DNA of 9,743 bases from the NCBI GenBank assembly GCA_003648395.1, contig QMPB01000120.1, forward strand, positions 1 to 9,743, in the 5' to 3' direction. Shown piece after piece: positions 1-8,000 of the stretch. The notes under the pieces are model-generated. The model was not told the DNA's origin. It saw only the letters and a program-made list of their open reading frames with translations, and did not search any database. This DNA is from Bacteroidota bacterium (lineage in GTDB: Bacteria; Bacteroidota; Bacteroidia; Bacteroidales; UBA1556). Made by a program: the position numbers and the translations under genes. Numbering within the stretch: the first letter of the stretch is position 1; the number at the start of each line of letters is the position of its first letter.

Positions 1-1440
1 AAAACTCCTCCTTTCACCATTGAAGATAATACTGACGGAGGCGAGGAAATAAGAATGAAATATCGTTATTTAGACTTAAGACGTAATCCTCTTAAAGAAA
101 ATTTAATGCTTAGAAATAAGGTAGGTTTCGAAGTACGTTCTTATTTACATAATAGTGATTTTATGGAAGTGGAGACACCATATCTTATAAAATCTACTCC
201 TGAGGGAGCTCGTGATTTCGTTGTTCCTTCACGTATGAACCCTGGAACTTTCTACGCCTTACCACAGTCGCCTCAGACCTTTAAGCAACTGCTAATGATA
301 TCTGGTTACGATCGATATTATCAGTTGGTAAAATGTTTTCGTGATGAAGACCTTAGAGCCGACCGTCAGCCTGAGTTTACTCAAATTGATTGTGAAATGG
401 CTTTCATAGAGCAAGATGATATTCTAAACACTTTTGAAGGAATGACAAAGCATCTTTTTAAGAAAATTAAGAATATTGAGCTAGGAGAATTCCCTCGCTT
501 ACCTTATGATGATGCTATGCGTTTGTATGGAAGTGATAAGCCTGATATTAGATTTGGAATGCAGTTTAAAGAGATTACGGACTTAGCACAAAATAAAGGA
601 TTCAAAGTGTTTGATGATGCTGAAATAGTAGTAGGAATATGTGCTCCAAATTCTGCATCTTATAGTAGAAAACAACTTGATAAACTGGTAAAATTTGTAC
701 AGAAATCACAAATTGGTGCTAAGGGCCTTGTTTATGTAAAATGCAATGAAGATGGGAGTTTCAAGTCTTCTGTTGATAAATTCTACTCACAAGACGACCT
801 TAAAACTTGGGCAGAAAAAATGGAAGCTAAAGCAGGAGATTTAATGCTTGTGCTTTCAGGAGATACCATGCACACTCGTAATGCTTTAAATGAGCTACGT
901 CTAGAGATGGGAAACCGTTTAGAATTACGTAAAGCAGGTGAATATGCACCACTTTGGGTAGTTGATTTCCCTCTTTTGGAATGGATAGAAGATGCTGGTC
1001 GTTATCATGCAATGCATCATCCATTTACCGCGCCAAAACCAGAAGAGATTGAGCTATTAAAAACTGACCCAGGCAGAGTTCACGCTAATGCTTATGATCT
1101 TGTAATTAACGGTGTAGAGATTGGTGGCGGTAGTATCCGAATTTATGAAAAAGAGATTCAAGCTCAGATGTTTGATCTATTGGGATTCTCAAAAGAAGAA
1201 GCAGAAGAGCAGTTTGGATTCCTAATGAATGCCTTTGAATATGGCGCACCTCCTCACGGTGGTATTGCTCTTGGTTTCGATAGATTGGTGGCTATGTTTG
1301 GCGGTAGTGATTCTATACGCGATTATATAGCATTCCCAAAGAATAATAGTGGACAAGATGTAATGATTTCTTCTCCTTCTGCCATTGCTGATGCTCAATT
1401 AGATGAGTTGATGTTGGAAGTTAAGAAGGGGGAGGAATAG
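1..1440 (+). CDS. aspS: Aspartyl-tRNA synthetase, C-terminal part (5' end outside window)
   Basis: This class II aminoacyl-tRNA synthetase charges tRNA-Asp with aspartate in the cytoplasm. The reading frame is open from base 1 and gives 479 visible residues. The ATG at position 55 is internal, because the residues before it (KTPPFTIED...[16 protein letters not shown]) are the usual linker into the catalytic core. About 110 residues, the N-terminal OB-fold anticodon-binding domain, therefore lie before the window. Visible signatures are the KYRYLDLRR entry; motif 1 and the [13 protein letters not shown] loop (about residues 45-78); motif 2, [18 protein letters not shown] (113-130); the bacterial GAD-type insertion starting after [11 protein letters not shown] (about 180-315); and the HHPFTAP and [10 protein letters not shown] segments. 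Motif 3, [15 protein letters not shown], is at 421-435, followed by RDYIAFPKN. No frameshift is visible. The bacterial insertion argues against the archaeal/eukaryotic type. Whether it also charges tRNA-Asn cannot be judged without the N-terminus. It converges with the lipoprotein gene 35 nt away, and I see no GC-rich terminator hairpin between them. Confidence 0.98.
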   Translation, partial: KTPPFTIEDNTDGGEEIRMKYRYLDLRRNPLKENLMLRNKVGFEVRSYLHNSDFMEVETPYLIKSTPEGARDFVVPSRMNPGTFYALPQSPQTFKQLLMISGYDRYYQLVKCFRDEDLRADRQPEFTQIDCEMAFIEQDDILNTFEGMTKHLFKKIKNIELGEFPRLPYDDAMRLYGSDKPDIRFGMQFKEITDLAQNKGFKVFDDAEIVVGICAPNSASYSRKQLDKLVKFVQKSQIGAKGLVYVKCNEDGSFKSSVDKFYSQDDLKTWAEKMEAKAGDLMLVLSGDTMHTRNALNELRLEMGNRLELRKAGEYAPLWVVDFPLLEWIEDAGRYHAMHHPFTAPKPEEIELLKTDPGRVHANAYDLVINGVEIGGGSIRIYEKEIQAQMFDLLGFSKEEAEEQFGFLMNAFEYGAPPHGGIALGFDRLVAMFGGSDSIRDYIAFPKNNSGQDVMISSPSAIADAQLDELMLEVKKGEE

Positions 1441-1475
1441 AGCCTGCCTGTCGATGAGATAGGGAGAAGAATTAA

Positions 1476-2402
1476 TTATTCCACAGCTCTCTGAAGAATA
1501 TCATATTCGTGATTATTATGAGTTGGAAGTAATCGCTTTGTTTTAGGATTTATCTGCCAATACCATTGACGTGATTTACCTGTTTTGAGTTTCAGTGCAT
1601 GATTTATTATTATATTTTCAAAATAATTGGTTAACTGGCGAGAAAACTCTTGGGTAGGGAAAAGTTCAGCTTTCCATAAATCACCTACTTCTATACTATC
1701 AATGTCATAAGTGTAATATGGAACTTCTTTCAAATAATTATAGTCGAAGAAACCATAAATTTCATCAGTAATATCGTATGTCATAAATAATAACTCATTT
1801 ATTCTCACACTATCATTAATCAGACTTAAAACCTTAACCCAAGCATTTACAGATACTGTATTAACTGGAATATCAACAGATAAATATTGATCGCCATTAT
1901 TTAGCTCGTTAACATTTGCTTCGATAACAAATGGCCTAATTATTCTATTATTATTATTATCAATTTCATAGGTCTTCTCATAATAATTTGAATTGTGCTC
2001 TTCAACCTCCAATTGCACTATCTCTATTATCATTTTTGGCTTTGGTTTATTTATAAAGCTAACAACACTATCGTCAGAATAGACATTTAATCCAAGGCTA
2101 CTCAATGCGTTTATAAAATTACTATCAAACTGTTGCTGATAATAATCGGCATCCATATATTGAATAAAATCACTATTCACAAAGCTTGAATCATAGTAAT
2201 AAGTCTTTTGGTCCTCATTCAGATTATCAGGAATATTTACTTTCGAATTAGTAAAATAGAATTCAGTATTTGTTCTAAAAAGAACAGCAGTCTTTGATAT
2301 TTTCTTTTGTTGTTTTAGAGCGATTCTTTGTTCTAGAGAACAAGAAGCAAGAAAAATAAGAAGAGATAATATAAAAACTTTCCTTGTCATTTTAGCCTTC
2401 AT
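1476..2402 (-). CDS. Uncharacterised lipoprotein
   Basis: This 308-aa protein belongs to no family I recognise. It begins with a lipoprotein signal peptide: a basic start (MKAKMTRK), a hydrophobic stretch (VFILSLLIFLA) and a lipobox LASC, with the lipidated Cys at residue 21. It should therefore be anchored in the inner or outer membrane and face the periplasm or surface. After the Cys the chain is polar, rich in Asn, Asp and Tyr, with alternating beta-like segments. It has an Asn run in the middle (IDNNNNR) and a basic, aromatic segment near the C-terminus (GKSRQWYWQ). I see no catalytic motif and no transmembrane helix beyond the signal. It is the last gene of the run, 3 nt after the deacetylase-like gene, which suggests envelope-related work with that protein; this is inference. 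Two start codons are possible, M1 at 2402 and M5 at 2390. Starting at M5 would still leave a complete signal peptide. Confidence 0.85.
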   Translation of the reverse strand: MKAKMTRKVFILSLLIFLASCSLEQRIALKQQKKISKTAVLFRTNTEFYFTNSKVNIPDNLNEDQKTYYYDSSFVNSDFIQYMDADYYQQQFDSNFINALSSLGLNVYSDDSVVSFINKPKPKMIIEIVQLEVEEHNSNYYEKTYEIDNNNNRIIRPFVIEANVNELNNGDQYLSVDIPVNTVSVNAWVKVLSLINDSVRINELLFMTYDITDEIYGFFDYNYLKEVPYYTYDIDSIEVGDLWKAELFPTQEFSRQLTNYFENIIINHALKLKTGKSRQWYWQINPKTKRLLPTHNNHEYDILQRAVE

Positions 2403-2420
2403 ATTTTAGCCTTTAGCCTT
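2391..2420 (-). repeat. Three copies of AAGGCTAAA across a gene junction
   Basis: Read on the minus strand, the 9-mer AAGGCTAAA occurs at 2412-2420, 2405-2413 and 2391-2399, the first two overlapping by 2 nt. The repeats encode the end of the deacetylase-like protein (KAKG-stop) and the start of the lipoprotein (MKAKM). Each of the two candidate ATGs of the lipoprotein has an AAGG 5-7 nt before it, so the repeats may serve as weak ribosome binding sites. Confidence 0.7.
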
Positions 2421-3743
2421 TTCATTGGGCAACGCATATTCTATCATTTCTTCATAGAGTTTACGCCAACCAACCCATCTGTCCATATCACTTAAGCTCT
2501 CATTATGCCAGAGGCTAATAAATGTACCACTTACTGCTTTTATTTCGTCTATGATTTGCTCAAATGTAAGTTTTGCCTCCTCCACACTCATTTTCTTATA
2601 ATCTTTAAGTGTTCCTTCCATGGCAGCAAATGGGTGAATGCGCAATGAAGTTGTATATTCCATTTCTAAATCGTAAAACAGAAACGAATGAGAAGTTGAT
2701 GCTCTAAAACCATATTCGGAGGCATAACCCATGCTGTAATCATCTGTTATCTCAAGCTTTATCAAATTACGATAAGCGGAAGGCAGATGCAAAATTAAAA
2801 AGTGCTGACGACTTTTATTAATATCAATATGAACTGTTTTCGATAAATTCCGAACTTCTTTCTTCAGTTTTGAAGGTACAATATTAGAGGTGAATGAAGG
2901 ATGAATACCAATATTTGCATTGTCTGCAATATATGCTACCAAATCCTTAAAATGTCGATTATAAGTAGGTGTATTCTTATCGTTAGTACCATAATCAGCA
3001 AATAAAATAAAGAATATAGCTTTTAAACCAAACTTAGCATGCAAATCAAATATGTAATCAAAGGTGTCAAAAGGGTCCCTCTCTTTATTAAAAATAACCT
3101 TTGTTCTTCTTTTTATTTCATAATAATCCAGATTTCGCAACGATTTTGCATAACCACCAAGTGTCCGTAAAGCTCCCTTATGTTTGTAAGAAAATGCCGC
3201 ATCAATATCAATACTTGGAATAAACTTGTATTCTGTATTTTCAAAAATCATCTCAGGATAAAATTTTTGAAGTTCTTTTTGAAGTTCTATGGCCCAAATA
3301 TCAATTATTGGTTTCTGTAAAAATCCATTTTGGAATGCTATACTATCTGTAGCAACATATCTACCGTATTTATCTTTAATAAATGGCAAATATTCTTCGT
3401 AGCGGGTAATAAGATAAAATGAGGCTGCAAATATATCGAAAGGAAATTTCGACTGTCTGCTATAAGTTTGAAATAAAGAAGGTAGTCCATTATACTCACC
3501 AGTATTTATTTCCATATCCTGAATGCCTCTTTCAAAGAGCAAACTATCAGCAGCAATAAAAAACTCTTCTTCTAGTGAAAAATAGCCATAGTGCATTTTA
3601 AATCCTTCATAAACCTTAAATTTTTGCTCGTCAGTACAAAATTTAGTTTCAATACCCATAAACTCTTTAAAGAAATGATTTAAAATATAAATCACTCTAT
3701 TAGTTCTCTTTGGTATTAGTATTAGAATATTATTAGAATCCAT
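2406..3743 (-). CDS. Polysaccharide-deacetylase-like protein with extra N-terminal region
   Basis: This 445-aa protein has no signal peptide or membrane segment, so it is predicted to be cytoplasmic. The C-terminal half (about 173-435) resembles the divergent NodB-type carbohydrate esterases found in Bacteroidota. SIDIDAAF (177-184) sits where the family has its first metal and catalytic aspartates. FGLKAIFFIL (238-247) is the usual core strand. IGIHPSFTS (278-286) holds one metal-ligand His, and the family's usual second His of H-S/T-x-x-H is not obvious. EYGFRAST (343-350) is the arginine-containing motif, IHPFAAMEGTL (369-379) is the next conserved strand, and LWHNES (411-416) supplies the late His. 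The first 170 residues look like the N-terminal region common to such proteins in this phylum (I recall it as DUF7033). The substrate is unknown; a cell-surface or capsule glycan precursor is plausible. It starts 12 nt after radC ends and its stop lies 3 nt before the lipoprotein start. The enzyme may act on N-acetyl sugars or may have lost activity. Confidence 0.8.
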   Translation of the reverse strand: MDSNNILILIPKRTNRVIYILNHFFKEFMGIETKFCTDEQKFKVYEGFKMHYGYFSLEEEFFIAADSLLFERGIQDMEINTGEYNGLPSLFQTYSRQSKFPFDIFAASFYLITRYEEYLPFIKDKYGRYVATDSIAFQNGFLQKPIIDIWAIELQKELQKFYPEMIFENTEYKFIPSIDIDAAFSYKHKGALRTLGGYAKSLRNLDYYEIKRRTKVIFNKERDPFDTFDYIFDLHAKFGLKAIFFILFADYGTNDKNTPTYNRHFKDLVAYIADNANIGIHPSFTSNIVPSKLKKEVRNLSKTVHIDINKSRQHFLILHLPSAYRNLIKLEITDDYSMGYASEYGFRASTSHSFLFYDLEMEYTTSLRIHPFAAMEGTLKDYKKMSVEEAKLTFEQIIDEIKAVSGTFISLWHNESLSDMDRWVGWRKLYEEMIEYALPNEKAKG

Positions 3744-3755
3744 TTATTAAGTATA

Positions 3756-4442
3756 TCATATCATTCCATTGTCAGCAAAGCTATAATAATTTTCGTCACC
3801 AAGAATTATATGGTCTAATAAATTTATCTCAAGAAGTTTTGCCCCATCGTTTATTTTTTTCGTGAGTTTAATGTCTTGAGTAGAAGGCTGAATATTACCA
3901 CTGGGGTGATTATGGCAAAGAATAATTCCAGAAGCAAGGTTTTCCAAAGCCAATTGGAATATTCTTTTGGGATCAGCGATAGTTCCTGAAACTCCTCCTT
4001 GGCTAATTTGATGTTTTCCAAGAATTTTATTGGCTCTGTTAACAAGCAATATCCAAAACTCTTCAAAGGGACTATCCGCCATATTTGTTTGAAATATTTC
4101 AAAAACATCCTTTGACGAACCTATTTTCTTTTTCTCTTTTACTTCTTCTTCTCTACGTCTTCTGCCAAGCTCCATTGCCCCAACAATAGTTATTGCTTTG
4201 GCCTCTCCTATACCTTTAAAGTTCATCAAGTCTTTAATACTTAATCTACTAAGATTAATAAGGTTATTATCCACTGACTGCATCATTCTCTGAGCCAGCT
4301 CTACAGCTGACTCTTTAGTATTTCCACTGCCAATAAGTATGGCAATAAGTTCAGCATTACTCAAGGCTTGCTTACCTTTTAGGAGTAATTTTTCTCTTGG
4401 GCGATCATCATTTTGCCAATTTTTTATACTTAGTTTGGACAT
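3756..4442 (-). CDS. radC: RadC-family JAMM/MPN domain protein
   Basis: This is a full-length 228-aa RadC (UPF0758). The N-terminal part carries the family signature RPREKLLLKG...LSNAELIAILIGSG (14-40), then a helix-hairpin-helix (FKGIGEAKAITIVGAMELGRR, about 75-95), which usually binds DNA. A basic linker (RRRREEEVKEKKK) leads into the JAB/MPN domain (about 110-228). The zinc-metalloprotease-type motif is intact: HNHPSG with His177 and His179, then PSTQD with Asp190, and a Glu in FEEFW (127-128) as the likely catalytic acid. The family was once called a DNA repair protein, but later work did not support a direct repair role in E. coli, and its true substrate is unknown. RadC relatives also occur on mobile elements, but this one has the chromosomal domain layout. 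It follows the ParE-like gene by 15 nt and precedes the deacetylase-like gene by 12 nt. The leader before ATG is AT-rich, with no clear Shine-Dalgarno. Confidence 0.97.
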   Translation of the reverse strand: MSKLSIKNWQNDDRPREKLLLKGKQALSNAELIAILIGSGNTKESAVELAQRMMQSVDNNLINLSRLSIKDLMNFKGIGEAKAITIVGAMELGRRRREEEVKEKKKIGSSKDVFEIFQTNMADSPFEEFWILLVNRANKILGKHQISQGGVSGTIADPKRIFQLALENLASGIILCHNHPSGNIQPSTQDIKLTKKINDGAKLLEINLLDHIILGDENYYSFADNGMI

Positions 4443-4457
4443 ATTATTATTTTGAAA

Positions 4458-4745
4458 TTAAAGGATACTATTCAAGTCTTGTCTCCCAATTATTACCATT
4501 ATTTCAACAACACCATCAATTATTTTATAATAAATACTATCAGCCCCACAAACACAACGTCTATATCCTACTTTAATATAATTAACTGCTTCAAAAGAAA
4601 ATGGTCTTAGTGCAATACTATCAAAACAATCAAAAAATGAATCAAAGTATTTATCCGCCTGTACAACTCCAAACTTTTCAATACCATAATGATGAATCCG
4701 TATTAAGTCTTCCTTTGCTTCATTACTTAATCTATAATTGTTCAT
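4458..4745 (-). CDS. parE: ParE-like toxin of the RelE/ParE superfamily
   Basis: This small 95-aa toxin is the usual length for the family. The pattern LSNEAKEDLIRIHHYGIEKFG (6-26), then QADKYFDSFFDCFDSIALRP, then VGYRRCVCGADSIYYKI, and finally VVEIMVIIGRQDL, matches ParE/RelE folds: a helical hairpin followed by a beta sheet. ParE members poison DNA gyrase, whereas RelE members cut mRNA. The long helical hairpin and the GYRR and IYYK strands favour the ParE side, but the target cannot be assigned from sequence alone. The ATG lies inside the end of the antitoxin gene (14-nt overlap), the typical antitoxin-first arrangement with coupled translation. No frameshift or premature stop is visible, so it looks intact. 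Three cysteines, at residues 39, 69 and 71, are more than I would expect in such a small toxin. Confidence 0.93.
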   Translation of the reverse strand: MNNYRLSNEAKEDLIRIHHYGIEKFGVVQADKYFDSFFDCFDSIALRPFSFEAVNYIKVGYRRCVCGADSIYYKIIDGVVEIMVIIGRQDLNSIL

Positions 4746-4977
4746 TAAATAATGACTTTGATTGCTTTAATATTTCTTCTCTAGTATCATTAGTAAATCC
4801 TCTACTCTCAGCTCTATCTAATTTCGTTCTAATAAAATTAACTTGAACTTGCTGTTTCCGAGCCTGCCTTATCAAATCATTGATTAGTTCACTCTTGCTA
4901 CTATATTCTTCGCTATTTACTTGTGACTTTAGCCATTCATCATTTGGCTTTGTAAAAGAAATACTTTGTCTTGTCAT
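4732..4977 (-). CDS. parD: ParD-like antitoxin (ribbon-helix-helix)
   Basis: This 81-aa antitoxin partners the downstream ParE-like toxin. Residues 1-45 form a ribbon-helix-helix DNA-binding domain: the beta strand is in RQSISFT, helix 1 is in NDEWLKSQVNSEEY, the turn is SSKSE, and helix 2 is LINDLIRQARKQ. The C-terminal part (about 46-81, ending KLDRAESRGF...REEILKQSKSLFNEQL) is the disordered or helical tail that wraps and neutralises the toxin, and the ESRGFT piece is a recognisable ParD feature. Antitoxins of this class usually repress their own promoter. A matching promoter and an inverted repeat lie directly upstream (4993-5029). The ATG gives a leader of about a dozen nucleotides from the predicted transcription start. 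It is the first gene of the five-gene run. Confidence 0.93.
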   Translation of the reverse strand: MTRQSISFTKPNDEWLKSQVNSEEYSSKSELINDLIRQARKQQVQVNFIRTKLDRAESRGFTNDTREEILKQSKSLFNEQL

Positions 4978-4992
4978 AATATTTTATTTTAT

Positions 4993-5010
4993 TGATGCAA
5001 ATATACATCA
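4993..5010 (-). promoter_or_regulatory. Candidate operator: inverted repeat around the -7 element
   Basis: Arms TGATG and CATCA (5 bp each) flank an 8-bp spacer, and the spacer is exactly the TATATTTG -7 element (4998-5005). A ribbon-helix-helix protein bound here would block RNA polymerase, so this is the natural candidate for ParD or ParDE autorepression. The arms are short and could occur by chance. GTGTA-like direct repeats just upstream (about 5012-5026) could be alternative half-sites. Confidence 0.45.
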
Positions 5011-5029
5011 TATCTACACCATACACAAA
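4998..5029 (-). promoter_or_regulatory. Bacteroidota-type promoter for the parDE-radC run
   Basis: On the minus strand TTTG (5026-5029) is followed by 20 bp and then TATATTTG (4998-5005). This matches the Bacteroidota primary sigma consensus TTTG, about 19-21 bp, TAnnTTTG at every defined position. The -7 element ends 20 nt before the ATG of the ParD-like gene, giving a short, AT-rich leader with no strong ribosome binding site. Confidence 0.75.
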
Positions 5030-5094
5030 TCTATCTGTAATATTGACAAATTATATATAAGAATACGATAACAAATAATATCATAGAAAAGAAT

Positions 5095-8000
5095 TTACTT
5101 ACTCTTATCAGGATAAGGAGGAGGCTCAGGAAGCCCCTTATAATCTTTTAACTCTAGCATTATTTCTTCAATTGCTCTATTAAGCTGTTGGTCGATGCCA
5201 ACAAATTCTCTAGCTGGATCATTATTCACCTCAATATCAGGGTCAACACCATAACCTTCAATTATCCATTTAGAACCATCGGCAGCAAAGCTTGCAAACT
5301 CTGGGCGTGTTAGGTTTCCCCCATCAATAAATGGCAAAGAACCCCTTATACCTGTTACTCCTCCCCAAGTTCTCTTACCAATAATTTTACCTAACTTATG
5401 CTTACGAAAACTATAAGGAAATAAATCACCATCGCTGGCAGAATATCCATTTACTAATAGAATCACTGGACCAAGCATCATTTTAGTTGGAGTTTGTGTA
5501 ACAATAGTTTGATTTCTAGCAATATTTGCACGAGTAATTTGTCTTCTGAGTCTTTCTATAATCATAGGAGAAACATTTCCTCCACCATTTCCTCTATCGT
5601 CAATTATAAGTGCTTTTTTACTAAGTTGTGGATAGAAATGCTTTACAAATTCATTTAAGCCATCTCTTCCCATATCAGGAATATGAATATAGCCTACTTG
5701 CCCTTCAGTTGCTTTATTAACCTTGGCAATATTATCTTCTACCCAATTGTAATAATACAATTTAGACTCATCTGCAATGGGTTTTATAATAATAGTTTTT
5801 GCACCCATATCAGAAGCTGTAGTATTTACTTCAAGAGAAACAGTCTTATTAGCTTTATTGAACATCAGTTGGTAAAAATCAGCATAATCTTTACACGATT
5901 TTCCATCAACAGAAATAATGAAATTACCTTCTGCAACATTCAACCCTACTTCAGTAAGAGGAGAGCGCAAAATACTTCTAAAATTCTCGCCTTTAAGTAT
6001 TTTATCAATTTTGAAGAAACCAGATTCATCCTTAGAAAGTTGAGCTCCAAGAAGTCCCGTTTTATATCTCTCAGGACTTGCTCTATCGCCTCCACCAGTA
6101 TATGCATGGCCAATACTCAATTCTCCAATTAATTCACCAATCAAATAATTCAAATCGTTACGATTATTAACATAAGGAACAAGTACAGCATATTTATCAT
6201 ACATTGCATTCCAATCAACACCATGCATATTCTCATCATAAAAGAAATCACGCATCTGACGCCAAGCTTCTTTATATATTTGAGCCCATTCTTCATGTTT
6301 ATTTACCCAAACTTTAAGGCCACTAATATCTATGGGCTTATCAATTTTTATTGCAGAAGATGGAAGGTCTATAACTTGCATTTTCTTTCCTTTATTAATA
6401 AACATTTTCTTAGCATCGGGAGTAATAAAGAATCCCATTCCATCGGCAAGAGAAGTCTCTTTCTTCTTGTTTAAATCGTACATTTTAATACTTGAAGATT
6501 TCTTACTACTTCCGTAATAGCTATAGTAAACTTTATTGTTGGGAACTCTAATATTCCAATAATAACCTGCTGCTACTGGTAAAGCAATTACTCTGTTTTC
6601 AATATTCTCAAAGTCAATTATTACATTTACTTTTTTATCCTTGTCTTCTTTATTTTCTTCAATATCATCATTATCATCTTTTGGGGCAAATGGGTTAATC
6701 TCATCTTCTTGTAAAGTAATGAAATATATTTTGCTCATATCATGATAAGCTGAGTTCCATTCTGTCTCAGAATAAATTGGATCAAATGTTCTAGCAGAAG
6801 AAAAGAATAAGTATTTACCATTATCACTAAACGATGGAGACTCGGAACTATACCATTTGTCAGTAACAGTCTTTGTTGATTTAGCCTCCGTGTCGAAAAC
6901 ATATATTTGATTCATTCCTTTACCATCATTATCACTATACGCAATCCAACGACTATCTGGCGACCACGTAAAATCTCTTATTTCCCATGTTGGACTATGA
7001 GTAACTGTTGTTACAATTTTAGTTTCAATATCAACATACTGCAAATACATTTTCTTATCACTCCAAAGAACCTTTTTGCTATCTGGTGACCACTGAATTT
7101 CAAACTTATAAGAAGCATTTCCAGTTGTCAGCTTCTCTATTGGCCCTTTTCCATCAGAGTTCATCATATAAATATCATATTCTCCTTCTCTATCAGAAAG
7201 AAAAGCTATATGTTTTCCATCTGGCGACCATTCTACATTTCTATCAAAAGCATTGGATGTTTCAGTGAAATTATATGTTACTCCTTCTTTAACTGCAAGA
7301 GTAAAAATATCGCCACGAGCACTAACTGCTAGTCGCTTTGCCTTTGGAGACAAACTATAAGAATTAATGTATTTAGAAGCATCAACTAATTTGCTTCTCG
7401 ATTCTGGAAAATCATTATTTATTATAATATCAATTTTTGTAAGTTTCTGTTTGTCTATCTCATAGGTATATATATATCCAGCATTCTCAAACACTATATT
7501 ACTTGTACCAATGGATGGAAACTTAATATCATATTCGGTAAATTGGGTTAATTTCTGAATTTGCTTAGTCATTAAATCGTAAGAAAAAAGATTCATTATA
7601 CGGTCACGATCAGAGAGGAAGAAAACCCTTGTTTTGTACCACATTGGAAAAATATCTTGAGCATCGTTATTGGTAATATTTTCCGTTTCCTTGGTTTTAA
7701 AATTATAAATCCAAACATCATCAGCCATCCCGCCATGGTAGTATTTCCAAGTTCTGAATTCTCGCATAACTTGGTTAAAAGCAAGTTTTTCAAAATTTGG
7801 AGAATATGAACAGAAACCACCTGTTGGAAGAGGAAGTTGCTCACTCATTCCACCGTCTTTACTAACTTTAAATAAAGAACCAACAAATGAATTATAACTT
7901 TGTTTTCTAGAACGATATACTATCTCTTTGCCATCAGGAGTCCAATCCATTACAATGTTGTTTGGACCCATACGGTCAGAAATATCATCACGATTAAGTG

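Larger units (their letters stand above)
1476..4977 (-). other. Predicted five-gene operon parD-parE-radC-deacetylase-lipoprotein
   Basis: Five genes lie head to tail on the minus strand. In transcription order the spacings are a 14-nt overlap, then gaps of 15, 12 and 3 nt. No gap is large enough for a separate promoter of its own, and the only clear promoter-like sequence is upstream of the first gene, at about 4998-5029. Co-transcription is inferred from spacing and strand alone. Promoters inside the coding sequences cannot be excluded. A housekeeping gene such as radC would be expected to have one if the toxin-antitoxin pair was inserted later. Confidence 0.6.

Noticed and set aside
55..57. 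ATG at 55 as the start of aspS
   Set aside because: The 18 upstream codons encode the conserved linker of AspRS in the same frame, and the N-terminal domain would be missing, so the true start is before the window.
1466..1481. Imperfect palindrome GAAGAATTAATTATTC between aspS and the lipoprotein gene, as a bidirectional terminator
   Set aside because: It has no loop, no GC-rich stem and no flanking T-run, and it overlaps the lipoprotein stop codon.
1942..1961. ATT trinucleotide run as a microsatellite
   Set aside because: It only encodes the short Asn run (DNNNNR) in the lipoprotein. Four to five units in AT-rich coding DNA are too few to argue for phase variation, and changes would be in frame.
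4601..4846. Plus-strand ORF antisense to the parDE overlap
   Set aside because: The parD and parE products match their families closely, whereas this ORF has no recognisable feature and spans both genes.
5683..6132. Plus-strand ORF of 149 codons opposite the protease
   Set aside because: It is antisense to the conserved PDZ and protease region, its residue make-up is that of a reverse-strand shadow, and no promoter or domain supports it. Other antisense ORFs at 6223-7268 and 8531-9060 were rejected for the same reason.
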